From: Planctomycetia bacterium
Lineage (GTDB): Bacteria > Planctomycetota > Planctomycetia > Gemmatales > Gemmataceae
Assembly (NCBI GenBank): GCA_005772955.1
Contig: SXID01000075.1
Location: 1-64,000 of the forward strand
Length of the DNA stretch: 64,000 nt
Direction: 5' to 3'
Shown piece by piece: positions 7,792 to 16,069 of this stretch (its first letter is position 1; the number at the start of each line of letters is the position of its first letter). A program made the position numbers and the translations under genes. Under the pieces are notes generated by a model, which was not told where the DNA came from, ran no database searches, and was given only the letters and a program-made list of their open reading frames with translations.

Positions 7792-9690
7792 ATGTCCACA
7801 CGCGCTCCCCTACATACCGAAAACACTGGCCCCGTGCGTCCGTCACCGCTCGTGAATCGCGTGTTCGGCGAACCGCGATTCCACACCGACGGCGACATCG
7901 CGGGCATCACGTTCGCCGCCGATGGCTCGCTGTTCTCTATTGATGAGAGCGGCGTCCTGCGGCACTGGACGCCTGACGGGCGGTTGCTCGCCCGGCACTA
8001 CCTCAGCGATCTCGAAACGCTGTGGTGCTTCGGCCCCGGCGCGAAACTGCTCGCCAGCGGGAACGACGATCTCCTCCTGTGGGACGTGAGTACCGGTCAG
8101 CTCGTCAGTCGCATCGAACAACGCGGCGACGAAGATGCCTGGGTCACGGCCATCGCGTTCAGCGCGGACGGCCGCACCGTTGCCAGCGGGCACGACGACG
8201 GCAAACTCCGTTTCTGCGACACCACCGCGAACAGGTTCATCAGCGAAATCGCGGCGCACCCGCGAAAGGGTGTCGCGGCGGTGGCGTTCTCGCCGAATGG
8301 CGCGTTCGTCGCTACCGCGGGCGAAGACCTTCTGGTACGCGTGTGGGACACGGTCACCCACCAACTCGTTGCCGAACTGAGGAGCCACACCGACCGCGTT
8401 CCCGCGCTCGCGTGGAGTCCTGATTCGACGCTACTCGTCTCCGCGGGCTGGGACACGTCCGCGCGTGTGTGGCGCCCGCCGCATCTGGACCCGCTCATGC
8501 TGCTCAACAGCCACGCGGACCAAGTGGTGACAGTCGCGTTCAGCCCGGACGGCAAGTACCTCGCGTGCGCCGACTCGGACTTCGACATTCACCTGTGGCT
8601 CGACGCAGAATCCGCCACACGCGGCCCGGTTCTGCGCGGTCACAACGACGAAATCAAGTGCCTCGCCTTCAGCCCCGATGGAACGAAACTCGCGAGTGCC
8701 GGCGTGGATCGCGTGGTTCATGTGTGGGACGTGCGCGAGGGAAAACTGATTGCCGGACCGAACCCACGCGGCCGGCACGCGATCGCGGTCCTTCCTGGTT
8801 CGCCCCCCCACGCCCCCCTTGAGAGTGGTGGGAAGACCCCCCACGCCCCCCTACGTCTCGCAAGTTCAGGCTCAGCGAACGTGCGCGTGTGGGACGTTGA
8901 CACCGGGGACGAGGTCGCCCCTACAAACCTGTGCCCGGCGTTCTCGGTCGCAACCAGCCCGGACGGGAAGTGGCTCGGCATCGGCGGCACCGACCACTTC
9001 ACCCAACTCTGGAACGTGACCGACGGGCATCTCGCCGCATCGCTCGAAGCGACCAAGCCACCCATTGGGTTCATCACGTTCAGCCCGGACTCAAAGACGC
9101 TCGCGCACACCAGCACGGCCGACGGCCTCGTGTGGCTCTGGAACTGCGAGACCGGCCAACCAGATTTCATCATTGTCGAAGCGGCCGACGCCTGCACCCT
9201 CGAGACGCTCGCGTTCCACCCAAACGGCAAGTTGATCGCGTGCGGTGGCGTCGATTACATGTCCACCAGTGAGCGCGACGGCGCGGTGTGCGTGTGGGAC
9301 ATCACGACGCGGGAGAAACTCTGCACCTTCGACACGGGCGTGACCTCGCTCGCGTTCGACCCGCAGGGCAAGTACCTCGCGGGCGCCGGTCTCGACGACG
9401 CGGTGTACGTGTGGGACGCGGAGACGCAGCACACCATGTTCGTGTTCGGCGGCCATCAGCAGAACATCAACGTGGTGGTGTTCAGCCCCGACGGCAGTTA
9501 CCTGTTGAGCGGCGACGACGATGGCACCGTGCGGTGCTGGGACGTGCTGAGCGGCCGTCAGTTGGTGGCCCGCGCGTTCGATTGCCCGGTGCAGTCGCTC
9601 GCGTTCAGCCCCGACAGCAAGTACCTCTTCTGCGGCAACAGCAACACGACATGCTATCAGGTCGAGTTCAAGAAGTTCCTGGAGGAGTAA
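7792..9690 (+). CDS. WD40 repeat protein
   Basis: A 632-residue protein made almost entirely of WD40 repeats, each ending in forms such as LRFCD, VRVWD, VHVWD, LWLWN, VYVWD and VRCWD, with the usual H..(V/I)..(V/L)AFSPDG opening. About 13-14 units are discernible, enough for two seven-bladed propellers. There is no signal peptide, so it is probably cytoplasmic and a protein-binding scaffold. Residues around 340-358 (GSPPHAPLESGGKTPHAPL) are proline-rich, encoded by a C-rich stretch, and interrupt one blade. TAAGGG precedes the ATG. Confidence 0.9.
   Translation: MSTRAPLHTENTGPVRPSPLVNRVFGEPRFHTDGDIAGITFAADGSLFSIDESGVLRHWTPDGRLLARHYLSDLETLWCFGPGAKLLASGNDDLLLWDVSTGQLVSRIEQRGDEDAWVTAIAFSADGRTVASGHDDGKLRFCDTTANRFISEIAAHPRKGVAAVAFSPNGAFVATAGEDLLVRVWDTVTHQLVAELRSHTDRVPALAWSPDSTLLVSAGWDTSARVWRPPHLDPLMLLNSHADQVVTVAFSPDGKYLACADSDFDIHLWLDAESATRGPVLRGHNDEIKCLAFSPDGTKLASAGVDRVVHVWDVREGKLIAGPNPRGRHAIAVLPGSPPHAPLESGGKTPHAPLRLASSGSANVRVWDVDTGDEVAPTNLCPAFSVATSPDGKWLGIGGTDHFTQLWNVTDGHLAASLEATKPPIGFITFSPDSKTLAHTSTADGLVWLWNCETGQPDFIIVEAADACTLETLAFHPNGKLIACGGVDYMSTSERDGAVCVWDITTREKLCTFDTGVTSLAFDPQGKYLAGAGLDDAVYVWDAETQHTMFVFGGHQQNINVVVFSPDGSYLLSGDDDGTVRCWDVLSGRQLVARAFDCPVQSLAFSPDSKYLFCGNSNTTCYQVEFKKFLEE
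8800..8852. repeat. C-rich insertion within the WD40 gene
   Basis: Two copies of CCCCCCACGCCCCCCT separated by about 20 bases. The base composition differs from the surrounding gene, and the encoded PPHAPL...TPHAPL segment splits a WD40 unit while keeping the frame. Confidence 0.5.
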
Positions 9691-9704
9691 GTTGCGAGTT
9701 GGGA

Positions 9705-9754
9705 GCGAAACAGAAGAAGCCGGCGAGGACTCTCGTCGGCTTCTTCTGTTTCGC
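9705..9754. terminator. Strong hairpin between convergent genes
   Basis: An 18-bp perfect stem (GCGAAACAGAAGAAGCCG) continues through five more pairs to a GACT loop, 23 pairs in all. It sits after the WD40 stop and before the convergent DUF3472 stop, and probably terminates both transcripts. Confidence 0.7.
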
Positions 9755-9785
9755 ATTTTGCTTGTGACTCGTGACTCGCTACTCG

Positions 9786-10640
9786 TCACTGTGGCGAAGG
9801 CAGGTCCGCGGGCGGCTTTGCTTCTGACTTCACCTTGTCGCGCGCGATTTGTTCCTTCAGTTTCGTGGTCTTGTTCTCGATGTCCCCGCCGGTTGCGAGG
9901 AAGTAGCGCCCCGCGGTCGCGCCCGCGTCGATGTTCAGCACGGGGTTTGCGTCCGCGGTGAACCGCGCCTTGTCGAGCGGAACCCATTCGCCTTTCGCGG
10001 GCTTGATCCAGCCGTTCCCGAAGGTCGCGCATCGCTCCTTCGTCGTGGAGACTTTGTTCCGGCGGAAGTCTTCGACGAACGAGTAGCAGCCCTTGAGCAG
10101 ATCGCCTTTCGTGATCGTTGAGAACGTGACCAGGTGCTTCCACTCCTTCTTTTCGGGCACGAAGAAGTAACCGCTGTACGCGGTGCGGGTGTCGCCGTCG
10201 GGCTTCGCAGTCACGAGAAAGCGGTACGTCTCACCGGTCTTCCATTCGTAGTCGAAGAACGATTGCCCGCCAGTGCCCTCACCGCCGAACCGCTGCACGC
10301 GCACCGCTTCGTCCTTGTGGAGCATCTTCACGCGCTTTGTTTCCTCCACCTTCTTGGGGTCATCACCGGAAGTCGGATCCCACACGGAGAACAGCACGAG
10401 TTTCTTCCCGTTCGCGAGCTCTTGGATGCCGAAATACCCTTTGCCCCACCCCGCGGCCATGAAGTACGTGCCGTCCGCGGACTTCTCGACAGCCATCTCG
10501 TTGTAGAACGCGACCCCTTCCGGTGCCGGGTAGCCGAGGTGAACGGACCGGCACGCGATCCCCTTCAACTTCTCATCCGCCGGAGCGGAAGCGATGACAA
10601 GGGCGCCGAGCGCGAGTGCCGCGATTGCGAAGCGTGACAT
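9786..10640 (-). CDS. DUF3472 domain secreted protein
   Basis: A 284-residue protein with a signal peptide (FAIAALALGALVIASAPA). The mature part matches DUF3472: RSVHLGYPAPEGVAFYNEM, then GYFGIQEL, KLVLFSVWDP, a GGEGTGGQS turn, and WKTGETYRFLV with YSGYFF. The family is a beta-sandwich, possibly carbohydrate-binding, found in exported proteins. A charged C-terminal tail follows. It lies 63 bases downstream of the TIGR03067 gene on the same strand, but a strong hairpin lies between them, so it may have its own promoter. Confidence 0.85.
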   Translation of the reverse strand: MSRFAIAALALGALVIASAPADEKLKGIACRSVHLGYPAPEGVAFYNEMAVEKSADGTYFMAAGWGKGYFGIQELANGKKLVLFSVWDPTSGDDPKKVEETKRVKMLHKDEAVRVQRFGGEGTGGQSFFDYEWKTGETYRFLVTAKPDGDTRTAYSGYFFVPEKKEWKHLVTFSTITKGDLLKGCYSFVEDFRRNKVSTTKERCATFGNGWIKPAKGEWVPLDKARFTADANPVLNIDAGATAGRYFLATGGDIENKTTKLKEQIARDKVKSEAKPPADLPSPQ

Positions 10641-10665
10641 GGGTAGTGTGGTGAGAGGGGGAGTT

Positions 10666-10697
10666 GATTCGCGTCGTCGGTGGCGACGACGCGAATC
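10666..10697 (-). terminator. 14-bp hairpin after the TIGR03067 gene
   Basis: GATTCGCGTCGTCG pairs perfectly with CGACGACGCGAATC across a GTGG loop, six bases after the TIGR03067 stop on the minus strand. It has no T-tract. Confidence 0.55.
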
Positions 10698-10703
10698 GTG
10701 GGG

Positions 10704-11126
10704 TTACTTCGCCTTTTCCTTCTTCAATTCCCAGTAGAAGCCGGTCTTGCCGTCGAAGTCCTTCGGCCGCTTCTCCTTGTCCAGCGAGTAGGCCAGTTTC
10801 ACCAGGTCGCCTTTCACTTCGATGATGCCCACGGCCTTCGATCCCTTCGTTCCGTCCGGTCCTTCAAGGATCTCCATGTCGATCGCGGCCGGGGTCACCT
10901 TCGTGTCGATCTTGTAGCTCATCACGAACTTCATGTCGCCGCCCTTGATGGTGAACTTGTCAGCGGTCGCGGAGTACTCCGCTCGCTTCGCGATTTCGTC
11001 CACCGCGGCGCCGTTCTTCTTGCCGGTCACCAGCACGTACTTGCCCGTCAGGTCGGTCTTCTCGTCGGCGCGTGCCACCAGCGAACAGCACGCAACGAAT
11101 CCCACTGCCAGTGCGAACGTCTTCAT
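10704..11126 (-). CDS. TIGR03067 domain secreted protein
   Basis: A 140-residue protein with a signal peptide (MKTFALAVGFVACCSLVARA). The mature part fits the planctomycete TIGR03067 domain: an opening DLTGKYVLVTGKKNGAAV, alternating beta strands (KFTIKGGDMKFVMSYKID, AAIDMEILEGPDGTKG) and a closing KRPKDFDGKTGFYWELKKEK, where KRP.dF is typical. It is a small lipocalin-like beta protein of unknown role, exported from the cytoplasm. GGAGGATCAGG precedes the ATG. Confidence 0.85.
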   Translation of the reverse strand: MKTFALAVGFVACCSLVARADEKTDLTGKYVLVTGKKNGAAVDEIAKRAEYSATADKFTIKGGDMKFVMSYKIDTKVTPAAIDMEILEGPDGTKGSKAVGIIEVKGDLVKLAYSLDKEKRPKDFDGKTGFYWELKKEKAK

Positions 11127-11163
11127 CCTGATCCTCCACTGAGGTACATGCTCCAGACCACGC

Positions 11164-11300
11164 GAGTAGTTCGTTGCATCTCAAGGTAGGCAACTCGCTC
11201 CGCGAGTTGCGCGCTGGGGTGGCCGTGGTGCGTTGTGTCCGTCCCGAAGGTGTCACTCGCGGAGCGAGTGACCTACCTTGAGATGCAACGAACTACTCGG
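11164..11300. repeat. Palindromic MITE-like element, copy 1
   Basis: Terminal inverted arms of about 24 bases (TAGTTCGTTGCATCTCAAGG at one end, its complement at the other) lead into REP-like hairpins ACTCGC-TCC-GCGAGT on both sides. The centre includes GTGGTGCGTTG and GTCCCGAAGGTGTCACTCGC, both shared with the element at 40807-40990. It lies between divergent genes (TIGR03067 and TPR). No coding sequence is inside, so it would need a transposase from elsewhere. Confidence 0.75.
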
Positions 11301-11422
11301 GATTGTATGCGCCAACGGCGGGCCACCCACTCGCGCCGAAAGCGGCATGGCACCGGTTACACCGCGTCGGTAGAATCGTTACTACTGGTAGAGTTTCGCC
11401 AGCTTCCTTTTGGAGGAGCGCC

Positions 11423-12694
11423 ATGAGATTTGCGGGAGTGCGACGGGCGGTTCTGGTGATCGCCACGATCGGGTTCGCGGCCCTGCTCAACGCGCAGGCA
11501 CGCGGTGCCGACGACAAGAAAGACCCGCTGCGCGAGGAGTTGCTCAAGCTTAACTCCGTCACCGGCGACGACGCGCAACTCGAAAAACTGCGCTCGCTGG
11601 TGAAGGACAAGGAGAAGGCGAAGAAACTGGTGACTGAGGCCGGCAAGATGCTGAAGGAGGCGAAGGGCAAGGAGAACCCCTTCAACTTCAACGGCGGGAT
11701 CATGATCGCCCGGCTCGCGCACTTCAACAAGCAGTACGAGGTGGCCGAACCGTTCTACGAGTTCCTCGTTGAGGCCGCGACCAAGCTCAAGAGCGGCAGC
11801 AAGATGGTTCAGGCCTATAAGGGCCTCATCGACCTGTACTGGGATAACAAGAAGTACGCTCTCGTGTCCGAGACGTGCCAGAAGTACCTCGACGACATGG
11901 GGACAGAAGAGTACGAGCAGGAAAAGCCGTTCATCCTTGAACGGCTCGTGCAATCGACCGCCAAGGAAGGGAAGTTCGACGAGGCGCTGAAGCTCTCCGA
12001 CACGCTCATCGAACTCGACAAGGGCGGCTGGTATTTCATCCAACTCAAGGGCTGGGTGCTCCGCGAACAGGGCAAACTGCCGGCCGCTATCGAGGCCTAC
12101 ACCAACTCGCTCGAAAAGCTCGACGCGAACAAGCGTCTGAAGCCCGAAACGAAGGACATGATCAAGGACCGCACGCAGTACATCCTTACCGGGTTGCACG
12201 TTGATAACAAGGAGATCGACAAGGCCGCGAAGCACCTCCAGGCGCTCATCAAGCGGAACCCGGACAACCCCACGTACAAGAACGATCTCGGGTTCATCTG
12301 GTGCGACAACGACATGAACCTTGCGGAGTCCGAGAAGCTGATCAAGGACGCTATCGACCTCGACAAGAAAGAAAAAGAGAAGCTCAAGAAGGAAGGGAAA
12401 CTCGACGAGGTGAAGGCGAACGCCGCGTACCTCGACAGCCTCGGCTGGGTGCTGTTCAAGCAGAAGAAATACAAGGAGGCGCTGGTCCCGCTGAAGGAAG
12501 CCGCGGCCGACGACGATGACGGCAGCCACCTGGAAATCTGGGACCACCTCGCGGACTGTCACATGGCGCTTGGTCAGAAGAAAGAGGCCATCGCCGCGTG
12601 GGAGAAGGCGCTCAAGCACGAAGACCTGTCGAAGCGCGACGGCGAGCGCCGCCGCAAGGTGAGCGAGAAGCTCAAGAAGGCCCGTGCGGAGTAA
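11423..12694 (+). CDS. Secreted TPR repeat protein
   Basis: A 423-residue protein with a signal peptide (VLVIATIGFAALLNAQARGA). From about residue 80 it consists of helical pairs of the tetratricopeptide type, for example YFIQLKGWVLREQGKLPAAIEAYTNSLEKL, NAAYLDSLGWVLFKQKKYKEALVPLKEA and IWDHLADCHMALGQKKEAIAAWEKALK (each given by its positions around residues 195-225, 340-370 and 380-405). It probably acts as a protein-binding scaffold in the periplasm. The ATG at 11423 follows GGAGGAG; a longer reading would add residues ahead of the signal peptide. Confidence 0.85.
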   Translation: MRFAGVRRAVLVIATIGFAALLNAQARGADDKKDPLREELLKLNSVTGDDAQLEKLRSLVKDKEKAKKLVTEAGKMLKEAKGKENPFNFNGGIMIARLAHFNKQYEVAEPFYEFLVEAATKLKSGSKMVQAYKGLIDLYWDNKKYALVSETCQKYLDDMGTEEYEQEKPFILERLVQSTAKEGKFDEALKLSDTLIELDKGGWYFIQLKGWVLREQGKLPAAIEAYTNSLEKLDANKRLKPETKDMIKDRTQYILTGLHVDNKEIDKAAKHLQALIKRNPDNPTYKNDLGFIWCDNDMNLAESEKLIKDAIDLDKKEKEKLKKEGKLDEVKANAAYLDSLGWVLFKQKKYKEALVPLKEAAADDDDGSHLEIWDHLADCHMALGQKKEAIAAWEKALKHEDLSKRDGERRRKVSEKLKKARAE

Positions 12695-12710
12695 GGGCAT
12701 TTCGTCTTGG

Positions 12711-12747
12711 CTCTCGGGTAGGTTGTGCAGCACAACCTACCCGAGAG
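12711..12747. terminator. 18-bp hairpin between convergent genes
   Basis: CTCTCGGGTAGGTTGTGC pairs perfectly with its complement around a single A (effectively a 3-base loop). It lies between the TPR gene and the convergent methyltransferase gene. Confidence 0.65.
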
Positions 12748-12773
12748 CGTTTACGGTAACCGGACCACGCACT

Positions 12774-13952
12774 TCACATCACTTCGCCCAAACTCGGCAC
12801 CGGTGTCACGCCGTCCACCGCGAACAACTTCAACCGGTCCAACCGCATTGCGCCCGGCCCTTCCACGTGCGACACGCGAAGCGTGACCGTCGTTTCGCGG
12901 GGTAAGTGAAACGGCAGGTCGCGAGCGTTCGCCAGGAACCACCACGCGGTCACGTGCCACTTGCCTCGCAGCGCGCGGTCGAAGCTCACGTCGTAGGCAA
13001 GCGTGCTGTCCGCGTCCGCACTGACATCGAGTTCCGCAACGTACCGGCCTGCGGGCAAACGGAGTTGCAGTTCGTAGGTCATTGCGTCGGGCCGCGTCAG
13101 TTCCGCGCCCGCGAACTCCTTCACGGCACGCCGCGGCTTCCGGCCCGTGTAAGCGGTTTCGTGCAACCGGTCACGGTGGACGCAGACCACGTTCCGAATC
13201 GACGAACCAGCGGGGAAGTCTTTCGCTTCGCGGATGTCTTCGTAGGAGGCGCAGTCGAACACCTCGTAACCCAGTTCGCGCACGAGGTCGATCGCGTGCA
13301 TCTCGTGCGTCCGGTGTTCGAGTACGAGGTGCGGTTTGCGGCGTGCGAGGCAGCGCGCGAAGCCCTTGAGGGCATTAAACTCCGCGCCTTCGATGTCCAT
13401 CTTCACCACGTTCGGGAACAGCCCGTGGCGCTCGGCGAAGTCGTCCAACGCGAGTGTGGGAATCGCTAACTGGCGTGTGTCCGCGTTGACGGTGCCGGTC
13501 ACAGTTGCCGCGGCCGGCACGCCGGGCGGGATGAGCATCGTGACCCATTCGCCGGTCGTGTGCCACACGGCCGCATGTGTCAGGTGGACGTTGTTCAGCA
13601 CGTTCGCGCTACAGTTGTTGGTGAGTTTCGGCAGCATCCCAGGGTTGGCTTCAAACGCGCACACCGTGCCACGCGGCCCGGTCGCGCGCGACATCACCTG
13701 CGCCAGCGCGCCGTCGAACGCCCCCACGTCGAAGCACACGTCGCCGGGCTTGATCAGGTCGCGCAGAGCAAGATTCACGCCCGGTTCGCCGGCCACCGGT
13801 TCGTACCACGCGGGGATGTCGCGCACGAGCCACCCGGTTTCGGTGATGCGCGAGTCGAGCACGCCGCACAGCCGGTCGAACCGGTTGCGGCGCACGAGCC
13901 GCAGGTTGAACACCTTCAGCGCGGACTGCACAAGTGTGGTCGCGGTCTTCAT
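12774..13952 (-). CDS. FkbM family methyltransferase
   Basis: A 392-residue protein. Residues about 65-240 form an SAM-dependent FkbM-type domain: LIKPGDVCFDVGAFDGALA (SAM-binding motif I), GTVCAFEANPGMLPKL (motif II acidic residue), and NVVKMDIEGAEFNALKGF with PHLVLEHRT. The C-terminal 130 residues are an extra, probably beta-sandwich domain not typical of the family. FkbM enzymes O-methylate sugars or small molecules; the substrate here is unknown. No glycan gene cluster is next to it. Confidence 0.85.
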   Translation of the reverse strand: MKTATTLVQSALKVFNLRLVRRNRFDRLCGVLDSRITETGWLVRDIPAWYEPVAGEPGVNLALRDLIKPGDVCFDVGAFDGALAQVMSRATGPRGTVCAFEANPGMLPKLTNNCSANVLNNVHLTHAAVWHTTGEWVTMLIPPGVPAAATVTGTVNADTRQLAIPTLALDDFAERHGLFPNVVKMDIEGAEFNALKGFARCLARRKPHLVLEHRTHEMHAIDLVRELGYEVFDCASYEDIREAKDFPAGSSIRNVVCVHRDRLHETAYTGRKPRRAVKEFAGAELTRPDAMTYELQLRLPAGRYVAELDVSADADSTLAYDVSFDRALRGKWHVTAWWFLANARDLPFHLPRETTVTLRVSHVEGPGAMRLDRLKLFAVDGVTPVPSLGEVM

Positions 13953-14096
13953 GGGTCGCGGCTCCGGGTCTGAATTCGGACCCGAATTCTTACGGCGAAA
14001 TTACTCGCGACCACAAGCCCAACTCCCTTTCCGGTGTGGTATCATCGGCCAGTCGCGTTCGCCCAACCTCATTACCTCTCTGCCTGGAGTTCCGAA

Positions 14097-14813
14097 ATGC
14101 GTCTGTTCGTTCCGCTGCTGCTCGCGCTGGCCGCTAGTGTCGCGGTCGGTCAGGAGAAGAAGCCCGTTGACAAGAAGGAAGTCCCCGTTGTGAAACCCCG
14201 CGAGGGGAAGACGGAAACGATCAAGTTGTTCGACGGGAAAACCCTCGACGGCTGGGAAGGTTACTCCGACCTGTGGTCGGTCAAGGAAGGCGTGATCATC
14301 GCGAAGAACACAGAGGGACTGAAGTTCAGCACGTACCTGCTCACGAAGAAAAAATACACCGACTTCCGGCTCACGTTCGCTTCGAAGCTGGTCACGTCCG
14401 AAATGCACTCGGGCGTGAGTTTCTGGGGCACCGTGAAGCCGGACGTGAGCAAAGACCCGGAGAAGGATCGCACGAAGCACACCTACGCGGGGCACCTGGT
14501 GATGTTCCCGTCCGGGTACGGCATGTACGACCTGTTCGGTCGCAACGGGCTGGGTGTTGACGGCGGCCCCGCGAAGAAGGTCGGCAAGCAGCACGACTGG
14601 AACGACATCGAGATTCTGGCGCAGGGTAACCGCGTCCGGGTCGCGATCAACGGCACCGCGGTCGTGGACTGGCGCGACCCGCTCCCGGACCGCATCAAGG
14701 AAGGCCCGATCGGCCTGCAACTGCACTCGAACACGGTGCCGCAGGAACTTCACTGGAAGGGCCTGGTGCTGGAAACCTTCCCGAAGGAAGACAAGTTGCT
14801 CACCGTGAAGTGA
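14097..14813 (+). CDS. DUF1080 (3-keto-disaccharide hydrolase-like) secreted protein
   Basis: A 238-residue protein with a signal peptide (FVPLLLALAASVAVG). The mature part is a single DUF1080 domain: IKLFDGKTLDGWEGYSDLWS, then SVKEGVIIAK, YTDFRLTFASKL, HSGVSFWG, and GPIGLQLHSNTVPQELHWKG near the end. The domain has a concanavalin-like fold and is linked to extracellular carbohydrate breakdown. A CTGGAG site precedes the ATG. A hairpin follows the gene, indicating a single-gene transcript. Confidence 0.88.
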   Translation: MRLFVPLLLALAASVAVGQEKKPVDKKEVPVVKPREGKTETIKLFDGKTLDGWEGYSDLWSVKEGVIIAKNTEGLKFSTYLLTKKKYTDFRLTFASKLVTSEMHSGVSFWGTVKPDVSKDPEKDRTKHTYAGHLVMFPSGYGMYDLFGRNGLGVDGGPAKKVGKQHDWNDIEILAQGNRVRVAINGTAVVDWRDPLPDRIKEGPIGLQLHSNTVPQELHWKGLVLETFPKEDKLLTVK

Positions 14814-14831
14814 TCTCGGAGCTCTTCCCAA

Positions 14832-14860
14832 CACCCGCAAGGGAAGTTCCCTTGCGGGTG
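14832..14860 (+). terminator. Hairpin after the DUF1080 gene
   Basis: CACCCGCAAGGGAA pairs with TTCCCTTGCGGGTG around one base, 18 bases after the stop. No T-tract follows. Confidence 0.6.
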
Positions 14861-14995
14861 CTGCGGGCTGGTAGATTGCTTTCGCACCGCTCCTCCGAAA
14901 CGCAAATCTTCGTGCCGCACCTTCGATAGTAGGAACACGGCTCTCCGCCACCGCCCTCGTCGCGCGTCGGTTTCGCCGCAACGCAGAGGCAGACG

Positions 14996-15985
14996 ATGGG
15001 TGCCCAGATTACCGGTTGGATCGCGCCCACACCGGGCGCCCATTCGTCCCGCCAACCGGGCGTTCCCGCGAACCGCGACGCGGTGCTCGAAGCGATCCTC
15101 AATCCCACTCAACTCCCGTTGACCTCTGCGACCGCGGTGAAGGTCGCCGAAGTTTCCACGCAACAGGACTGCTTGCCGAGCGAGATCGGCGCGCTGATCG
15201 CCGCCGACCCCAGCTTCTCCGCGTTGCTGCTTCGCACCGTGAACTCGGCACGCGACGGCGCCGCGCGGTGGGTGAGTTCTGTGGAACGGGCCGTCCTCAT
15301 GGTCGGCTTGAACAAGGTTCGCGCGCTCGCGCTGAGTCTTGCGCTACCCTCGATGCGCCCGCAGAGCCGCGACAACCCCGCGGCGCGCGAACACTCGCGA
15401 TCGTCCATCAGCGGGGCCATCATCGCCCGCGAGTTGGCCGTTCGTCGCGGATATCCGACCCCGGACGACGACCTGCACGCCGCGCTCCTGCGTGACATTG
15501 GCGTTCTGCTGATTCAACAGACCTACCCGACCGAGTGGGCGGAACTGAGCGCCTGCCCCGGAGACCCGCTCGGCGCCGATGCGTGCGAGCGCGAACACGA
15601 AGTGTTCGGCACCGACCACGCGGAAGTCGGCGCGGAGGTACTAAGGCGCTGGGGTCTGCCCAATGAACTGGTCGAACCGATCCGGCACCATCATCACCCG
15701 GACCGGTTGGCCGGAACCCCGCACGAGGCGCGGGCCGAGTTGCTCTGGTTCGCCGGACTGCTGACGCGCCTGGAGTTCGTCGTCGAACACCCCGCGGCAC
15801 TCGACTTCATTTTGCTCACCGCGGCGAACCGGTTCGGGTTCACGGTCGGCGCGCTGGCGGATTTTCTCGACGTCGTGCGGCCGAAAATCAGTCAGTTCGC
15901 GGAGACGCTCAACCGCGAGATCGGCCGCTGCCCAGACTACGCGTCATTCCTCGCAACTGCGTCCGTGGAACTGTCACGCCTTTGA
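14996..15985 (+). CDS. HDOD domain signalling protein
   Basis: A 329-residue soluble protein. Residues about 30-240 form an HDOD domain: LPLTSATAVKVAEVSTQQDC, EIGALIAADPSFSALLLRTVNSA, SVERAVLMVGLNKVRALALS, HAALLRDIGVLLIQQ and EVGAEVLRRWGLPNELVEPIRHHH. The last part keeps an HHHHP run, but the HD metal pair of true HD hydrolases is not obvious, as is usual for HDOD proteins, which act as output or scaffold domains in two-component and c-di-GMP signalling. It is the only gene on its strand in this stretch. Confidence 0.85.
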   Translation: MGAQITGWIAPTPGAHSSRQPGVPANRDAVLEAILNPTQLPLTSATAVKVAEVSTQQDCLPSEIGALIAADPSFSALLLRTVNSARDGAARWVSSVERAVLMVGLNKVRALALSLALPSMRPQSRDNPAAREHSRSSISGAIIARELAVRRGYPTPDDDLHAALLRDIGVLLIQQTYPTEWAELSACPGDPLGADACEREHEVFGTDHAEVGAEVLRRWGLPNELVEPIRHHHHPDRLAGTPHEARAELLWFAGLLTRLEFVVEHPAALDFILLTAANRFGFTVGALADFLDVVRPKISQFAETLNREIGRCPDYASFLATASVELSRL

Positions 15986-16069
15986 CCAACGCAACAAGCG
16001 GGAGCGCCCGGCGACCGAATCACGGCTCGCCGCACACACCCGCAGAAGTTAACTATCGTCCTGCTTGCG

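Noticed and set aside
11164-11300. Insertion sequence
   Set aside because: There is no transposase frame; the element is 137 bases long and only palindromic ends are present.
11357-12733. A 458-codon frame antisense to the TPR gene
   Set aside because: It is the low-stop shadow of a GC-rich gene; the sense strand has a signal peptide, ribosome binding site and TPR repeats.
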